A stretch of DNA of 64,000 nucleotides from Saccharothrix sp. ALI-22-I (GCF_001984175.1 NZ_MTQP01000068.1:868001-932000); one strand, 5' to 3'; counted from the first letter of the stretch, positions 24,749 to 33,633 are shown. Made by a program: numbers and translations. Notes: generated by a model not told the origin, from the letters alone.

Positions 24749-24837
24749 CTGCGGGTTCTCGCACCGCCAGTCCCCCGGTGAACAGCCGTGGGACTGGCGG
24801 TGTCGTCGTTCTGCGGCGGCCTCGCGAGAACCCGCAG
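24749..24837 (+). terminator. Nested perfect inverted repeats after the bS22 gene
   Basis: An outer 14-bp perfect pair (24749-24762 with 24824-24837) encloses an inner 12-bp perfect pair (24763-24774 with 24790-24801), directly adjoining on the left side. Beginning four bases after the bS22 stop, this is probably a strong terminator or a 3' stability element. Confidence 0.75.
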
Positions 24838-24966
24838 CGGGTGCCCCATCCGGGTGATTGACCGGTAAAGCCGTGGTGACCTGCGTCAGGACGCCCCTCC
24901 GTCGCCGAGCGTGACACCGGTATCCGGATAGCATCGTCGAGTCGCCCCACCCGCACAGGGAGTCGC

Positions 24967-26004
24967 ATGGCGCCCAAGGTCGTTCTCGTCACCGGTTGCA
25001 GCCGTTTCCTCGGCGGCCACCTCGCCGCGCGGTTCGCGGCGAACCCGGACATCGAACGCGTGCTCGGCGTGGACACCGAGCCGCCGTCACGTGACCTGCT
25101 GCGCCGCATGGGCCGCGCCGAGTTCGTGCGCGCCGACATCCGCAACCCCCTCATCGCGAAGGTCATCGCCACCGCGCAGGTCGACACGGTCGTGCACGCG
25201 TCGGTGACCGCGAACCCGGCCGGTCCGACCGGCCGGACCGTGATGAAGGAGATGAACGTCATCGGCACGATGCAGCTGCTGGCCGCGTGCCAGAAGTCGC
25301 CGCACGTGCGCAAGCTGGTGGTGAAGTCCACCAGCGCGGTGTACGGGTCGAGTTCGCGCGACCCGGCGGTGTTCACCGAGGACATGGGCCCGAAGGACCT
25401 GCCGTCCAGCGGGTACGCGAAGGACGCGGTCGAGGTCGAGGGCTACGTGCGCGGCTTCGCCCGGCGCAGGCCGGACGTCGACGTCACCGCGCTGCGGTTC
25501 ACCAATTTCATCGGCCCGCGCATCGACACGGTGCTGACCAGGTACTTCGCCCTGCCCGTCGTGCCGACGGTGTTGGGGTACGACGCCAGGGTGCAGTTGC
25601 TGCACTCCGAGGACGCGCTGGCGGTGCTGGAGCGCGCGACCTTGCACGACCTGCCCGGCGTCTACAACGTGGGTGGTGACGGCGTGCTGCTGCTGTCGCA
25701 GGCCATCCGCCGTGCGGGCCGGGTCGCCCTGCCCGTGCCGAGCGCGGCGGTGCCGATGATGGGCCGGTTCTTCCGCAGTGCGCGGCTGGTGGACTTCTCC
25801 CCGGACCAGATGAGGTTCCTCAACTGGGGACGGGTGGTGGACACGACGCTGCTGAAGCGGGAGTTCGGCTTCACGCCGAGGTGGACCACGCAGCAGGCGT
25901 TCGACGACTACGTGAGCGGGCGCGCCCTGCGTCCGCTCATCGATCCGGAGTTGCTGACTTCGGTCGAGCGGGGTGTGCTCGACCTGGCCGCCAAGCTCCG
26001 TTAG
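24967..26004 (+). CDS. NAD-dependent epimerase/dehydratase-family protein
   Basis: A 345-residue extended-SDR protein. It has a Rossmann start VVLVTGCSRFLGGHLAARF, an acidic VLGVDTEPP at the end of strand 2, and a catalytic-like SSGYAKDAVE with Tyr and Lys. It resembles the actinobacterial GalE2-type proteins located after the bS22 gene. True UDP-sugar epimerase activity is unproven: the residue before the active Tyr differs from the classic YxxxK spacing (YAKDA). An AGGGAG ribosome site lies just before the ATG. The lysophospholipid acyltransferase gene follows after 30 bp. Confidence 0.83.
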   Translation: MAPKVVLVTGCSRFLGGHLAARFAANPDIERVLGVDTEPPSRDLLRRMGRAEFVRADIRNPLIAKVIATAQVDTVVHASVTANPAGPTGRTVMKEMNVIGTMQLLAACQKSPHVRKLVVKSTSAVYGSSSRDPAVFTEDMGPKDLPSSGYAKDAVEVEGYVRGFARRRPDVDVTALRFTNFIGPRIDTVLTRYFALPVVPTVLGYDARVQLLHSEDALAVLERATLHDLPGVYNVGGDGVLLLSQAIRRAGRVALPVPSAAVPMMGRFFRSARLVDFSPDQMRFLNWGRVVDTTLLKREFGFTPRWTTQQAFDDYVSGRALRPLIDPELLTSVERGVLDLAAKLR

Positions 26005-26034
26005 ACGGCTGGTGAACGGCGAGGAGGTGGACAC

Positions 26035-27063
26035 GTGGCAGAGGCACGGGTGATCCCGTTGCACGGTGCGGACCGGGAGGCTCCTCGACGACGGCGCGGC
26101 GCGGCTCAGGTGAGAGCTCACGCCGCGGCCCAGCACTCCCAGCCGCCGCAGCCGTCGGAATCACCGCGAGAGCAAGAGCAGGCGCAAGGGCAGCTGCACG
26201 AGCCGGTGTCGGCCGAGCCCGCGCCCTGGGAGCGGCACCTGGCGGATCTGCTGAACTTCGCCCGTCGGCGCATCCAGGGCGACTACGAGGTGGACGAGTT
26301 CGGCTTCGACCCGGACCTGACCGACCACATCCTGATGCCGCCGCTCAAGCCGCTGTACGAGAAGTGGTTCCGGGTGGAGACGATCGGCATGCACAACGTG
26401 CCGGGCGAGGGTGGCGCGCTGATCGTCGCCAACCACTCCGGCACGCTGCCGTTGGACGCGACGATGACCGCGTTCGCGGTGCGGGCAGACCACCCGAAGC
26501 GTCGCCACCTGCGGATGTTGGGTGCGGACCTGGTGTTCAAGACGCCGGTGCTGGGTGCGTTGGCGCGCAAGTCGGGGCAGACGCTGGCGTGCAACCCGGA
26601 CGCGGAGCGGCTGCTCAGCTCGGGTGAGCTGGTCGGCGTGTGGCCGGAGGGCTTCAAGGGCATCGGGAAGCCGTTCAAGGACCGGTACAAGCTCCAGCGG
26701 TTCGGGCGGGGCGGGTTCGTCTCGGCGGCGTTGAACACCGGTGTGCCGATCATCCCGTGCTCGATCGTGGGTGCGGAGGAGATCTACCCGAAGATCGGCG
26801 ACATCAAGGCGCTGGCCAGGCTTTTCGGGTTCCCCTACTTCCCGGTGACGCCGTTCTTCCCGTTCCTCGGCCCGCTGGGCGCGATCCCGTTGCCGTCGAA
26901 GTGGTACATCGAGTTCGGCGAGCCGATCCGCACCGATGTCCACGGCCCGAACGCGGCCGACGACCCGATGCTGGTGTTCAACCTGACCGACCAGGTGCGC
27001 GAGACCATCCAGCAGACCCTGTACCGGCTGCTGACGCAGCGGCGCAACGTCTTCCTGGGCTGA
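26035..27063 (+). CDS. Lysophospholipid acyltransferase-family protein
   Basis: A 342-residue protein of the PlsC/LPLAT fold. The catalytic motif NHSGTLPLD (HX4D) is near residue 134 and the substrate motif WPEGFKGIGK (EGxxG-like) near 203, followed by VPIIPCSIVGAEE. A Gln/Pro-rich disordered N-terminus of about 60 residues precedes the domain. It would transfer acyl chains to a glycerophosphate or similar acceptor at the membrane. The GTG start has GAGGAGG ten bases upstream. It is coupled to the epimerase gene as in mycobacteria. Confidence 0.88.
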   Translation: MAEARVIPLHGADREAPRRRRGAAQVRAHAAAQHSQPPQPSESPREQEQAQGQLHEPVSAEPAPWERHLADLLNFARRRIQGDYEVDEFGFDPDLTDHILMPPLKPLYEKWFRVETIGMHNVPGEGGALIVANHSGTLPLDATMTAFAVRADHPKRRHLRMLGADLVFKTPVLGALARKSGQTLACNPDAERLLSSGELVGVWPEGFKGIGKPFKDRYKLQRFGRGGFVSAALNTGVPIIPCSIVGAEEIYPKIGDIKALARLFGFPYFPVTPFFPFLGPLGAIPLPSKWYIEFGEPIRTDVHGPNAADDPMLVFNLTDQVRETIQQTLYRLLTQRRNVFLG

Positions 27064-27090
27064 CACGCCCGTCGCGACGGCTTCGCAGGC

Positions 27091-27118
27091 GTCCCCGCCA
27101 AGGGGACCCCTGCTTTTA
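27091..27118 (+). terminator. Terminator-like block, copy 1 of a duplicated element
   Basis: GTCCCC-GCCAA-GGGGAC forms a 6-bp stem with 5-nt loop followed by CCCCTGCTTTTA, a short U-tract. The 28-nt block is identical to one at 56413-56440, and in both places perfect DnaA boxes follow within about 80 bp. It ends the acyltransferase transcript. Confidence 0.8.
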
Positions 27119-27163
27119 TCCTGCCGGACGGGACCGACGATTGGGGCGCGGCCGGCGGCGGGC

Positions 27164-27191
27164 TGTGGATAACTGTCGAGCCTGTGGATAA
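27164..27191. promoter_or_regulatory. Two perfect DnaA boxes
   Basis: TGTGGATAA occurs at 27164-27172 and 27183-27191 (reverse complement of the consensus TTATCCACA), 19 bp apart and in the same orientation. No dnaA or dnaN lies nearby, so this is not an origin. A low-complexity tract of CAGGCAGT-like and CGGATCACC repeats follows up to 27305. Confidence 0.7.
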
Positions 27192-27307
27192 CCGGATAGC
27201 CGGATCACCGGATCACCGTCAGCGCTGTGGACGGGCCGTGAGCGGCAGTCGGCAGCTGGCGGCTGCAGGCAGGCAGTCGGCAGGCAGGCAGCTGGCAGTC
27301 GGAGGGG

Positions 27308-28198
27308 TTAGCGGTCGCGGCGGCGGTAGGCCATGGTGGCGGCTACAGCGCCGGCCAGGGCGCCGGCGCCCAGGACGGACGGGACGCCGATCTTGGCGGC
27401 CTTGCGGCCGGTGCGGAAGTCGCGGATTTCCCAGCCTCGTTTGCGGGCGGTTTCGCGGAGGCCGGAGTCGGGGTTCACGGCTACCGCGGTGCCGACGACC
27501 GAGAGCATCGGCACGTCGTTCACCGAGTCCGAGTACGCCGTGCACCGCCGCAGGTCCAGGCCTTCCTTCGCGGCCAGCGCCCGCACGGCGTGCGCCTTGG
27601 CGCGGCCGTGCAGCAGGTCACCGACCAGGCGGCCCGTGTAGATGCCGTTGGTGTTCTCCGACACGGTGCCCAGCGCGCCCGTCAGGCCCAGCCGCCGCGC
27701 GATGATCTGCGCCAGCTCCACCGGCGTCGCCGTGACCAACCACACCCGCTGCCCGGCGTCGAGGTGCATCTGCGCCAGTGCCTGGGTGCCGGTCCAGATC
27801 CGGTCCGCCATCAGCTCGTCGTAGATCTCCTCGCCGAGCGAGACCAACTCCGCCACCGACCGGCCGGCCACGAACGACAGCGCCTGCTCACGGGACGCCG
27901 CGACACTCTGCGGATCTTCCCGCCCACCGACGCGGAACTTGATCTGCTGCCAGGCGAATCCGGCCAAGTCCGAGTTCTTGAAGTACTTGCGCGCCGCGAG
28001 TCCACGTGCGAAGTGGAAGATCGACGCACCCATCATCATCGTGTTGTCGACGTCGAAGAAGGCGGCGGCAGTGAGGTCGGTGGGCGCGCTCCCGGGCGGC
28101 CCGACCACCGCCAGCGCGGCCTCGGCCGAAGCCTCACCGGCCAGTGCGGCAAGTCTCTCCCGCTCGGCCGAGCCCTCCACCACACGCCTTTTCACCAC
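27308..28198 (-). CDS. HAD-IB family phosphatase, SerB-like
   Basis: A 296-residue HAD-superfamily hydrolase. Nucleophile motif FFDVDNTMM (DxDxT-like, near residue 48), motif II Thr in WLVTATPVELA, and motif IV Asp in RCTAYSDSVNDVPML are all present. The family includes phosphoserine phosphatases; the actual substrate may be different, and the C-terminal hydrophobic stretch (VLGAGALAGAVAATM) suggests membrane attachment. GGGAGG ten bases upstream supports the GTG start. It lies downstream of bldN-rsbN on the same strand, an order shared with Streptomyces. Confidence 0.85.
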   Translation of the reverse strand: MVKRRVVEGSAERERLAALAGEASAEAALAVVGPPGSAPTDLTAAAFFDVDNTMMMGASIFHFARGLAARKYFKNSDLAGFAWQQIKFRVGGREDPQSVAASREQALSFVAGRSVAELVSLGEEIYDELMADRIWTGTQALAQMHLDAGQRVWLVTATPVELAQIIARRLGLTGALGTVSENTNGIYTGRLVGDLLHGRAKAHAVRALAAKEGLDLRRCTAYSDSVNDVPMLSVVGTAVAVNPDSGLRETARKRGWEIRDFRTGRKAAKIGVPSVLGAGALAGAVAATMAYRRRDR

Positions 28199-28237
28199 GT
28201 CAGCGCCTCCCGCGGTCCGATGGGGACAGGGTAGCGA

Positions 28238-29350
28238 TCAGCCGCCGAGGCCGGGCAGCGGTAGTGACGGGAGGGTCAACGTGGGCAGCGGGAGCGGCGG
28301 ACCGGGCGTCGTGGTGGTCGGCGACGGCGCCGGCGGCAGCAAACCGGTGAGCACGCCGCCCGACGCGCTGGTGGTGCCCGGCGCGTTGCCAGAGGTGGTG
28401 GGCGCGGCGGCGGGGGTGGTGGTTTCCAGCACGGACGGCGAGCCCTGAGGCGACGTGCCGGGGTCGACGGGCCGCGCGACGCACTCGCCCTCGTCCGGCA
28501 CCGGTCCGACCTGGTCCACCTGCCCCGACGTCACCGACATGCAGTTCGCCCGGGCGTGCAGCGCCGACGCGCGCTGGGCGATCCGGTCGAGCAGGTCCAG
28601 CGACGTGCCCGCCCGGTCGGCGGCCTCGGCGGGCAGCGACCCCCGCAGCTCCGCCAGCCGGGTCGCCTGCGAGGTGGCCCAGTCGCGCAGTTCCTCCAGG
28701 GCGCGCTGATCCGAGTTCGACCCGAACGCGGCCAGCACGCGGGAACCGGCCGCGGCGTCGGCGTCGAAATCGGTCAGCGCGGTCAGGTAGCCGCCGAGCG
28801 GTCCGCCGTCGGACTCGCGGTACCGGTCGGCCAGCGTCTCGATCTCGGCGACGCGCGCGGCGGCGAACTCCAGGCGCTTGTAGCCCTTCGAGTCCTCGCC
28901 GAAGGTGAAGCCGAGCGATGCCGACTCGGCGGTGCGCTTGACGCCGTACAGCGCGTCGCCGGGCAGCGCGTCCTGGCTGAGCAGCAGGCTCATCCCGGCC
29001 AGCGAGAACAGCAGGCACAGCGCCGCGGCGAGGGACACCGCCAGCCGGCCGCGGGCTCCGCTGCGGGACCTGCGGCGCTTCTCGTCGAGCAGATCGAGCT
29101 TGGTGGGCGGCGGCGCGGCCTCGCCCATGACCCTGGCCCGCATCCGGGCCTTGGCGGCCTCGTCCGGGCCGCTGGTGACTGCGGCTTGCCGCAGCAGTGC
29201 CACGACGGCCAGTTCGTCGGCGAGTTCCCGGTCAGCCGGATCGGACGGCTCCGAATCGGAGGACGCCGATCCGGGATGCGCGTCGACCGCGCGGGCGAAC
29301 TGCTCGCGCTGCCTGTGACGCCATAGCGGCGTGATACCTCTGCCCACCAT
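28238..29350 (-). CDS. rsbN: DUF5667 membrane protein, probable anti-sigma factor RsbN
   Basis: A 370-residue single-pass membrane protein. A cytosolic N-terminus of about 100 residues (RHRQREQFARAVDAH ... DELAVVALLRQAA) precedes one membrane segment (LAVSLAAALCLLFSLAGMSL, about 103-124) and a long external part that ends in Pro/Thr-rich sequence. In Streptomyces the gene next to bldN encodes RsbN, the BldN anti-sigma factor, with this topology; the RsbN assignment rests on position and architecture. It starts about 100 bp after the sigma-factor stop. The ATG at 29350 is followed directly by an in-frame GTG that could serve instead. Confidence 0.72.
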   Translation of the reverse strand: MVGRGITPLWRHRQREQFARAVDAHPGSASSDSEPSDPADRELADELAVVALLRQAAVTSGPDEAAKARMRARVMGEAAPPPTKLDLLDEKRRRSRSGARGRLAVSLAAALCLLFSLAGMSLLLSQDALPGDALYGVKRTAESASLGFTFGEDSKGYKRLEFAAARVAEIETLADRYRESDGGPLGGYLTALTDFDADAAAGSRVLAAFGSNSDQRALEELRDWATSQATRLAELRGSLPAEAADRAGTSLDLLDRIAQRASALHARANCMSVTSGQVDQVGPVPDEGECVARPVDPGTSPQGSPSVLETTTPAAAPTTSGNAPGTTSASGGVLTGLLPPAPSPTTTTPGPPLPLPTLTLPSLPLPGLGG

Positions 29351-29450
29351 CCCGCTGGCCAACCGTTCCGCACCGTCTCGACCGATCCCTGCCCCGAGTA
29401 ACGAACCAGGAGGTCCCTGGGTTACGCGAGCACGAGCGGTGCGACGGTGA

Positions 29451-30104
29451 TCACCGCAGCCAGGTGGGCAGCAGTTGGGCCAACCGGCGCACCGCTCGGT
29501 GCTGCAGGGCCTTGATGGCGCCCTCGTTGCGCCCCATAATCGCCGCCGTCTCGGCCACGGACAAGCCCTTGATGAAACGCAAGGTGATGCATTCCCGCTG
29601 GTCGGCACCCAGTTGGGCGACACAGCGGAGCAGTTCGGCGTTGGTCGCGTCGGTCAGTACTTCCTGCTCCGGACCGTCCGTGACCTCGCGGTTGTCCGCC
29701 AGTTCGGCGGTCGTGACCTCCAGTCGGTACCGGCTGGACTTCACGTGGTCGAAAACGATGTTTCGCGCGATCGTGACAAACCAAGCGCCGACGTCGCGGC
29801 CCTGGTAGCTGATCGAACCGATGCTGCGCAGCGCGCGCAGGAACGTCTCGCTGGTGACGTCCTCGGCCAACGTGCGGTCGCCGACCCGGAAGAGCACGTA
29901 CCGGTACACCACGTCGACGTACCGGTCGTAGAGCGCGCCGAACGCGTCCGTGTCGCCGCCCTGAGCGGCGCGGACCAGGTTCCACGGCTCACCGGCCGCG
30001 TCGCTCTCCACGCTCTCGATCGTGCTCGACTGCCCTCCCGCACTCCACCTGGAGCGAAGCGTCCGGATGGTTCGGACGGAGTTTTCGCGTGCCTTTGCGG
30101 TCAT
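29451..30104 (-). CDS. bldN: ECF RNA polymerase sigma factor, BldN family
   Basis: A 217-residue ECF sigma factor. Region 2 runs from about residue 42 (LVRAAQGGDTDAFGALYDRY, AEDVTSETFLRALR) and region 4 from about 150 (LRCVAQLGADQRECITLRFI, VAETAAIMGRNEGAIKALQH). The linker SSRYRLEVTTAEL is close to that remembered from Streptomyces BldN, which drives chaplin and rodlin genes for aerial hyphae. From ATG 30104 only about 40 residues precede region 2, shorter than the processed pro-sequence of Streptomyces BldN. Longer starts would run into the divergent gene's leader. Confidence 0.82.
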   Translation of the reverse strand: MTAKARENSVRTIRTLRSRWSAGGQSSTIESVESDAAGEPWNLVRAAQGGDTDAFGALYDRYVDVVYRYVLFRVGDRTLAEDVTSETFLRALRSIGSISYQGRDVGAWFVTIARNIVFDHVKSSRYRLEVTTAELADNREVTDGPEQEVLTDATNAELLRCVAQLGADQRECITLRFIKGLSVAETAAIMGRNEGAIKALQHRAVRRLAQLLPTWLR

Positions 30105-30275
30105 CGGCCCGCGGCACCTCCACAGAGTCGCCGTGCCGGCAGCATACGTGTTGTTACTCCGTAGTAGGTAGCGGCAAGTGGTCTCGTATCCGCGACGCGG
30201 ATGGAGGCAATGCATGACGCCGCCCCCGCGTGACAGACTGCGCTGAGGTCCGCTGTGGTTCACCAGGAGGTTGTG

Positions 30276-31745
30276 TTGACCGCTTCTGCAAGCAACATTT
30301 CCGACCTGGTTCGCGCCTCCGCGCACCGTGGACCCAAGCACGTCGCGGTGGTCGATGTCACGACTGCGAACAGCTACACCTGGGACGAATTCGACGCCGC
30401 GGTCGACGGTGAGGCGCACCGGCTGGTCCAAGCGGGTGTGGAACCGGGTGACCGGGTCGTCGTGCGGCTGCCCACCGGCCCGGCGTTCTGCGTCGCGGTG
30501 TTCGGCGTGCTGCGGGCCGGCGGTGTCCTGGTGCCCGCCGGACCGGGTCAGCCCACCCGCGAGTTGCAGCGGCTCGTCGCGGACAGCGGCGCCAAGCTCC
30601 TCATCGGCGACGGCGCCGGCTCGGACGCCGAGGTGCTGCCCGCCCCGACCATGGAGCCGGGCGAGGAGTTCACCGCCGTCGGCGGTGGCGAGGACCTGGC
30701 CGTGCTCGGCTACACCTCCGGCACGTCCGGTTCACCGCGCGGCGCGATGCTGTCGCACCGGGCGCTGCTGGCCAACGTCCAGCAGTGCGCGGCCCTGCGC
30801 CCCGCCCCGGTGACCGCGGGCGACCGGGTGCTGCTGGCGCTGCCGCTGTTCCACGTCTACGGCCTCGGCCCCGGCCTGCTCCAGGTGGCGGGCGCGGGCG
30901 CGACGGCCGTGCTGCTGGAGCGGTTCGACCCGGACCAGGCGCTGACCGCGATCCGCGAGCACCGGGTGACCACGCTGGTCGGCGTGCCGCCGATGTACTC
31001 GGCGATCCTGGCCCAGCCGATCGAACGGCTCCGCGAGGACCTGGCCACCGTCCGCCTCTTCACGTCGGGCGCCGCGCCACTGGCCCCCGGCCTGCTCGAC
31101 GCCATGCACCAGGCCGTCGGCCTGCCCGTCTACGAGGGCTACGGCCTGACCGAGACCGGCCCGGTGCTGACCACCACGCTGGCCGCCGGCGTGCCCAAGG
31201 CGGGTTCGGTCGGGCGCGCGCTGCCGGGCGTGCAGGTGCGGCTGGTCGACACCGACGGCCGACCGCTGGACCAGGACGAGGACGAACCGGGCACCGGCCT
31301 GGTCGCGGCCAAGGGCGACAACCTGTTCAGCGGCTACTGGCCGGACGGCGCGCACGGGCCGGACGCCGAGGGCTGGTTCCGCACCGGTGACGTCGGCTAC
31401 CTGGACGAGGACGGCGACCTGCACCTGGTGGACCGGGCCAACGACCTGATCATCGTCAACGGCTTCAACGTCTACCCGCACGAGGTCGAGCAGGTGGTGT
31501 GCGAGCTGGACGGGGTGGCCGAGGCGGCGGCGGTCGGCGTGCCGGACGAGCGGACCGGCGAATCGGTGAAGGTCGTCGTGGTGCTCGCCGACGGCGCCGA
31601 GCTCACCGAGGACGCGGTGAAGGACCACTGCGCGGCACGGCTGGCGAAGTTCAAGGTGCCGACCGTGGTCGAGTTCGCCACCACGCTGCCGCACTCGCCG
31701 ACCGGGAAGCTCGCGCGGGCCCGGCTGCGGGTGCCCCTAGCCTGA
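30276..31745 (+). CDS. AMP-dependent acyl-CoA synthetase
   Basis: A 489-residue ANL-superfamily enzyme. P-loop YTSGTSGSPRGAMLSH near residue 155, YGLTETGP, FRTGDVGYLDEDGDLHLVDR and the C-terminal SPTGKLARARL with the catalytic Lys are present. It forms acyl-CoA from an unknown acid. AGGAGG at 30265-30270 is well spaced for TTG 30276; GTG 30273 or 30255 are alternatives. It is divergent from bldN and stops six bases before the glutaredoxin-like gene. Confidence 0.82.
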   Translation: MTASASNISDLVRASAHRGPKHVAVVDVTTANSYTWDEFDAAVDGEAHRLVQAGVEPGDRVVVRLPTGPAFCVAVFGVLRAGGVLVPAGPGQPTRELQRLVADSGAKLLIGDGAGSDAEVLPAPTMEPGEEFTAVGGGEDLAVLGYTSGTSGSPRGAMLSHRALLANVQQCAALRPAPVTAGDRVLLALPLFHVYGLGPGLLQVAGAGATAVLLERFDPDQALTAIREHRVTTLVGVPPMYSAILAQPIERLREDLATVRLFTSGAAPLAPGLLDAMHQAVGLPVYEGYGLTETGPVLTTTLAAGVPKAGSVGRALPGVQVRLVDTDGRPLDQDEDEPGTGLVAAKGDNLFSGYWPDGAHGPDAEGWFRTGDVGYLDEDGDLHLVDRANDLIIVNGFNVYPHEVEQVVCELDGVAEAAAVGVPDERTGESVKVVVVLADGAELTEDAVKDHCAARLAKFKVPTVVEFATTLPHSPTGKLARARLRVPLA

Positions 31746-31750
31746 ACGGC

Positions 31751-31987
31751 GTGAGCCACCACGTCACCTTGATGAGCCGGGTCGATTGCCACGCCTGCGA
31801 GCAGGCCAAAGCCGATCTGGAACGGATCTGCGGCGAGCTGGGCGTGCCGTGGGACGTGCAGGACGTCGACGCGGACCGTGAGCTGCGCGCCGAGTACGGC
31901 GACCGGGTGCCGGTGATCCTGGTCGACGGCGAGGAGCACGGCTACTGGTCCGTCGAGGAGGACCGCCTCCGCGCGGCGTTGACCTGA
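31751..31987 (+). CDS. Glutaredoxin-family protein
   Basis: A 78-residue thioredoxin-fold protein with a CxxC active site in VDCHACEQAKADLE near residue 13 and the cis-Pro in DRVPVILVDG. It matches the DUF836/glutaredoxin-like protein found just upstream of the hem cluster in actinobacteria; a redox role is inferred. The GTG start has TAGCCT seven bases upstream, overlapping the end of the ligase gene, so a leaderless transcript is likely besides read-through. Confidence 0.87.
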   Translation: MSHHVTLMSRVDCHACEQAKADLERICGELGVPWDVQDVDADRELRAEYGDRVPVILVDGEEHGYWSVEEDRLRAALT

Positions 31988-32052
31988 CCTCGGGCTCGGC
32001 CTGATTACCGGGCGCTTACAGATTCGGCGAACCGGATCGCGGCGGGTGTCGA

Positions 32053-33570
32053 ATGGACCTCATGAAGCGCTCGACCGCCGCCCTCATCGGACTCCTCGGC
32101 GTGGCCGCCGCCCTCGCGGCCGGACACCTGGTCGCGGGGCTGGTCGGCCCCTCGGCCTCCCCGTTCCTCGCGGTCGGCAACACCGCGATCGACTTCACGC
32201 CGAGCCCGCTGAAGGACTTCGCGGTCCAGGCGTTCGGCACCTACGACAAACTCGTGCTCCTGCTCGGCATGGCGGTGGTGCTGCTGGCCGTGGCGGTGGG
32301 CGCCGGACTCCTGTCCCGCCGCTCCCCGCTGCCCGGCACGGTCCTGGCCGTGGCGCTCGGCCTGCTCGGCGTCGCCGCCGTGCTGTACCGGCCGGACCTG
32401 GGCCAACTCGGCATCTTCGCGCCCATCGCCAGCCTGGTCGCGGGCGTCGTGGTCTTCCGGTGGCTGCACACCAAGGCCACCGCGACGGAGCCCACCCCGG
32501 ACGCCGAGGGTCGGCGCACGTTCCTCATCGCCTCGGGCGCGACGGCGGCCAGTGCGGGCCTCGCGGGCCTGATCGGGCAGTTCGTGGGCACCAGGGTGGA
32601 CGTGGAGGCGTCACGGCGGGCCGTCGGCGACCTCAAGCCCACCTCGTCCGCGCCGGCCATCCCGTCGGGCGCGGACTTCGCCGCCGAGGGCTCGCCCACC
32701 TTCATCACACCCAACAAGGACTTCTACCGGATCGACACGGCGCTCAGCGTGCCGCGCATCCGCGCCGACGAGTGGGTGCTCCGCGTGCACGGCATGGTCG
32801 ACCGCGAGCTGAACCTCCGCTACGACGACCTGCGGCGACGTGACCTGGTCGAACGCACGGTCACCCTGGTGTGCGTGTCCAACGAGGTCGGCGGGCCGTA
32901 CATCTCCACCGCGAACTTCGTCGGCGTGCCGCTGCGCGACGTGCTCATGGAGGCGGGCGTCCAGCAAGGCGCGGACCAGCTGTTCTCCACCAGCGTCGAC
33001 GGCTGGACGGCCGGCTCACCGGTCGACGTCGTGTTGGAGGAGGACCGGGGCGCGCTGATCGCCCTGGCCATGAACGGCGAGCCGCTGCCGCTGGAGCACG
33101 GGTTCCCGGCCCGGTTGGTCGTGCCCGGCCTGTACGGCTACGTCTCGGCCACCAAATGGGTCGTCGACCTGGAGCTGACCACGTTCGCCGACCGGCAGGC
33201 GTACTGGTTGGAGCGCGGTTGGGCGGCGAAAGCACCGGTCAAGGTGATGTCCCGGATCGACCGCCCCGAACACCGGTCCACGGTGTCCGGCCGGGTCGTG
33301 GCCACCGGTGTCGCCTGGGCACAGCCCACCGGCGTGGCGAAGGTCGAGGTGCGGGTCGACAACGGGCCGTGGCAGACCACGACCCTGTCCGCCGACGTCA
33401 ACGACTCGACGTGGCGCATGTGGCGGATCGAACTGGACATCGCGCCCGGCGGTCACACCATCGAGTCACGGGCCACCGACAAGTCCGGTTCCACCCAGCC
33501 GCAGGCCCGCGTCTCCCCGGTCCCGGACGGCGCGACCGGCTGGCACTCGATCTCCTTCACCGTCGGGTGA
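32053..33570 (+). CDS. Membrane-anchored molybdopterin-dependent oxidoreductase
   Basis: A 505-residue protein. The first 175 residues hold about four or five membrane segments; a sulfite-oxidase-type molybdopterin domain follows, with the Mo-coordinating Cys in VTLVCVSNEVGG near 276, the GGPYISTANFVGVPLRDVL region and a C-terminal Ig-like dimerisation domain (VAKVEVRVDNGPW). Related to YedY and sulfite oxidases but with a different anchor and no heme domain visible. Physiological substrate unknown. Two stem-loops follow the stop. Confidence 0.87.
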   Translation: MDLMKRSTAALIGLLGVAAALAAGHLVAGLVGPSASPFLAVGNTAIDFTPSPLKDFAVQAFGTYDKLVLLLGMAVVLLAVAVGAGLLSRRSPLPGTVLAVALGLLGVAAVLYRPDLGQLGIFAPIASLVAGVVVFRWLHTKATATEPTPDAEGRRTFLIASGATAASAGLAGLIGQFVGTRVDVEASRRAVGDLKPTSSAPAIPSGADFAAEGSPTFITPNKDFYRIDTALSVPRIRADEWVLRVHGMVDRELNLRYDDLRRRDLVERTVTLVCVSNEVGGPYISTANFVGVPLRDVLMEAGVQQGADQLFSTSVDGWTAGSPVDVVLEEDRGALIALAMNGEPLPLEHGFPARLVVPGLYGYVSATKWVVDLELTTFADRQAYWLERGWAAKAPVKVMSRIDRPEHRSTVSGRVVATGVAWAQPTGVAKVEVRVDNGPWQTTTLSADVNDSTWRMWRIELDIAPGGHTIESRATDKSGSTQPQARVSPVPDGATGWHSISFTVG

Positions 33571-33579
33571 ACCCCGTGA

Positions 33580-33633
33580 GCCGCCCCCGTATCCACGGGG
33601 CGGCACGGCTCCCCTTTTCCTCAGGGGGATTTT
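33580..33633 (+). terminator. Tandem stem-loops after the oxidoreductase gene
   Basis: The first stem pairs GCCGCCCC (33580-33587) with 33597-33604. The second pairs TCCCC (33610-33614) with GGGGA (33625-33629) and is followed by TTTT at 33630-33633, a genuine U-tract. It separates the oxidoreductase transcript from the rex promoter. Confidence 0.75.

Noticed and set aside
27164..27191. Chromosomal origin of replication
   Set aside because: Only two DnaA boxes, no AT-rich unwinding region and no dnaA, dnaN or gyr genes nearby.
30153..30170. BldD-type operator upstream of bldN
   Set aside because: GTTACTCCGTAGTAGGTA has AC and GT half-sites as BldD boxes do, but the gap between them is 10 rather than 9 bases and outer positions do not match. 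Too weak to call, although bldN is a BldD target in Streptomyces.
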